Positions 61,874 through 64,000 of a DNA stretch of 64,000 bases are shown piece after piece. The notes under the pieces are model-generated. The model did no database searches. It was not told the DNA's origin and saw nothing but the letters and a program-made list of their open reading frames with translations. How positions within the stretch are numbered: position 1 is the stretch's first letter; the number at the start of each line of letters is the position of its first letter. The position numbers and the translations under genes were made by a program. The stretch covers positions 37,409,236 through 37,473,235 of the forward strand of contig CM041294.1 of NCBI GenBank assembly GCA_023052935.1. Reading direction: 5' to 3'. Origin of the DNA: Piezodorus guildinii (taxonomy: Eukaryota; Arthropoda; Insecta; Hemiptera; Pentatomidae).

Positions 61874-63195
61874 TCTTTAGCACACTCTAATAATTTTAGA
61901 TTAAAAAAAAAAGGCATCGCTTTTAGGATATTAATGGAAGATTCGTAAACAAAGACTCAAGTCCCTGAAATAACCGTTGATCATTTATCAGTCGATTTTT
62001 CACCAATCCAAGAATCATCAAGATAGGAAAAGATCATACTATATAAATTTGGACCACTAGAACATCTCACATCAACAATATAAAAAAGAATAACGAGACA
62101 ATAAACAATTCCAAAACATCCTCACCATCAGGTAAAGCTACAGAATGGGATCATAGTAACATTTTAAGAGATCATAACTTCACGATTACGTTTTGCTAGT
62201 AACCAAGTTTACATTTTACATGTCACCAAAATGTTAGTTAATTATTCACGCTGTTTTACATAAATAATAACTAAAAAATCTGGTGGGCGCAACACACGAC
62301 TCTCACCTCGGTTGTTACAGTTATTGCTGCTTGATACAGAGCGTTCTGGGTTTTCACTATACACCTTTCAAGCTACCAGAATCAGGCTTTATAAAGTAAA
62401 AGTCAACCTACATCAATAAAACAACAGAGATAAATGTACGTCAGAGTTGGTTATTGTTTTCAAAATGGTAGAATAGAAAGTTATCCAAGGGAATCTTTAT
62501 ATTATCGCAACAGCTTGTGGCTTATATTTGAACCTTTGTCTCAGCAATTATCTCATTTATTTCATCTCGTTAGAAAGTAAAGGGGTTATCTCTCATCTCT
62601 TCTGTATAAGGTTAAGTTCACTAGGCGAATTCGAACTGTCATTCGCTCGTGTAAACAATTAATCTGAGGCATCGTACACTCGACCATGTCACGGTGCACA
62701 GATATGTTCAGTGACAATTTTTCCTTTCCAGAAATGTCGATATAAATAGATTTCTTGTGATGAATCCGGTATGCGAAACATTTCTTCGTGACGTGAGTAG
62801 TGCGGTACAGTTTTAAAGAAAACGTAAATTCTCGATTCTAAACTAAAGATAAAACTTATTTTCAAATTTTACTTTAATACCTTAGAGAGAAATCGAAAAT
62901 AAGATATAATCAGGACAGAATTTTGCAAAACGACGTGTTTACATTTGCAACTTCCTCTGATACCTCTTACTGTAATCAGCTCTTTTGAAACGGCTAGGAT
63001 GTGCGTAATTTATAATTGAGTATTTTATTAACATTTGCGTATTAACATATCTTAACTCACTAATTATTTAAGTGCCAAATAACATTAAACATATGAATTG
63101 TGAAGTTTAAGATAGCTTATTCGCCAGTAGGTTCATAACTGAAATGGTTCGAATCCGGCTGCGGTGGAAACTTTATATTATGTATTCAATATCTC
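61874..63195 (+). other. no gene seen; family A left-end fragment inside
   Basis: A family A left end (ATCTGGTGGGCGCAACACAC, ACTCTCACCTCGG) lies at 62278-62320 with no further family sequence. Near 63140 GGTTCGAATCCGGC is a box-B-like word without a box A. Otherwise unassigned. Confidence 0.4.
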
Positions 63196-63388
63196 TCCTC
63201 TGTATATATAAAATGATAACGCGATTCTTGGTTTCCATGAAATCCTAAACCACGCGACGGATTTTACTACAGATTTTACTACGGATTCACAACAGTTTAG
63301 GTCATTCATTCCTGAAGTTTAAAAGTAATGTACATTGCAAACAAGTTTTTTCTCAAGATGGGAAAGTTAAATTTTCTGTAATCAAGAA
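63196..63388 (+). repeat. dispersed repeat, copy 2
   Basis: ATAACGCGATTCTTGGTTTC, ATCCTAAACCACGCGACGGA, ACATTGCAAACAAG and TTTTCTGTAATCAAG pair with 58988-59165. A short internal duplication (GATTTTACTACAGATTTTAC) is specific to this copy. Confidence 0.75.
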
Positions 63389-63452
63389 GTGACACCACTG
63401 AGCTTCCAAGTCTTCAGTTTACTCAGTTTATTTTATGCGCGAGTAAAGAGGT

Positions 63453-63780
63453 GAGCCTGTGGCTGAGTGGCTGGAGCGCTAGTCTCTCACGCTAAAGGTT
63501 GTGAGTTCGAACCCCGATCCCAGAAAGACTTTTTCAAGCATTTAATAAATGGGGATTCACTCTCCCCCGGGTAAGTGAGACCCATCAGCCAATTAGTGGC
63601 CAATTACAAAATTAGGCGTAGGGAGTGATGACCCTAACCTATAAAATACATGGAGAAATGTGAGTGTAATCTCCCAGGAGGTTATACCGCGAGGCCAAGG
63701 GCTTACACGTCCTGTCGTGCCACTGGAAGAAGGGAACATAGATGAATGAGAGGGAAATTAAAAAGAAAAAAAAAAAAAAA
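63453..63780 (+). mobile_element. S3 tRNA-headed SINE, full length
   Basis: GAGCCTGTGGCTGAGTGGCT (box A), GCGCTAGTCTCTCACGCTAA, box B GTGAGTTCGAACCCCG, body AATGGGGATTCACTCTCCCC and AATCTCCCAGGAGGTTATAC, then CACGTCCTGTCGTGCCACTG and a tail of 15 As. TSD not evident. The second S3 in the window is at 25283-25582, minus. Confidence 0.9.
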
Positions 63781-64000
63781 TTGGATATATGGAGGATTTA
63801 CTGTTTTGATGCATTAATAATTAGTGCTTCTTTTCATCAAGCAATTTGTACTCCAAAAAATACTGTATGAAGTATTCATTTCTGAATAACAAGAAGTGAA
63901 GTCCAACTAGATGAGCGGTAGTTCCAACAAACCCTCGAAGGAAGATTTATGAGTCTGCTTTCCAAACGGTTCTACGAAAAAAGCAGATTTGCCACGTCGT
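63781..64000. other. no gene seen
   Basis: Short unassigned end of the window. Confidence 0.3.

Noticed and set aside
63453..63530. tRNA genes suggested by box A and box B pairs (S1, S2, S3, S4 heads)
   Set aside because: Every one continues into a SINE body, several have target-site duplications, and none forms a complete cloverleaf with a 3' acceptor stem.
1..64000. CRISPR array, operon, riboswitch or other bacterial feature
   Set aside because: No regularly spaced short repeats, no closely packed genes, and all recognised elements are eukaryotic.

Overview
This window is AT-rich eukaryotic (animal) nuclear DNA dominated by transposable elements. No complete protein-coding gene, rRNA gene or functional tRNA gene can be supported. 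Deleted mariner transposons, Helitrons, Jockey-type and other non-LTR retrotransposon fragments, tRNA-derived SINEs and Penelope-like hammerhead motifs together point to an arthropod, most likely an insect or close relative. That is inference; the species cannot be named from the sequence.

The repeats fall into a few families, labelled here for cross-reference. S1 is a tRNA-derived SINE of about 285 bp with an AAATAAAC-rich tail (ten copies). S2 is a tRNA-headed SINE of about 350 bp that ends in poly-T. S3 and S4 are further tRNA-headed SINEs. Family A is a non-autonomous element of about 880 bp with unequal inverted ends and a terminal hairpin, probably Helentron-like (ten full, partial or fragmentary copies). 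L1x is a 5'-truncated non-LTR element with a YADD reverse-transcriptase remnant and an (ATT)n tail. There are three internally deleted mariners of one lineage and a fourth of another, and two Helitron copies. Penelope-type inverted structures carry nine hammerhead-like cores.

Layout. 0-10 kb: an exon-like Cys-rich sequence split by an S1, a MITE, more S1 copies, a mariner inside family A, and a palindrome of about 875 bp. 10-25 kb: a second mariner, a Penelope-like palindrome, S1 copies in a duplicated context, and three family A copies carrying nested LINE insertions with target-site duplications. 25-35 kb: SINEs, a minisatellite and a decayed four-unit tandem array. 35-46 kb: a Penelope-like inverted pair, LINE remnants, S2 with a 15-bp duplication, a MITE and a mariner. 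46-52 kb: a Helitron holding a mariner MITE, an inverted repeat around a Jockey fragment, and a GC-rich island with a TATA/initiator pair and a tiny start exon. 52-64 kb: LINE remnants, a second Helitron that supplies the empty site for the mariner, two L1x copies, and S3.

The most interesting content is the set of hammerhead-like motifs. They have CUGANGA and GAAAC cores, stem III reduced to the palindrome ACGU, and in one lineage a paired C3-G8 to U3-A8 change. Several splice-bounded short open segments are reported as candidate exons with low confidence.
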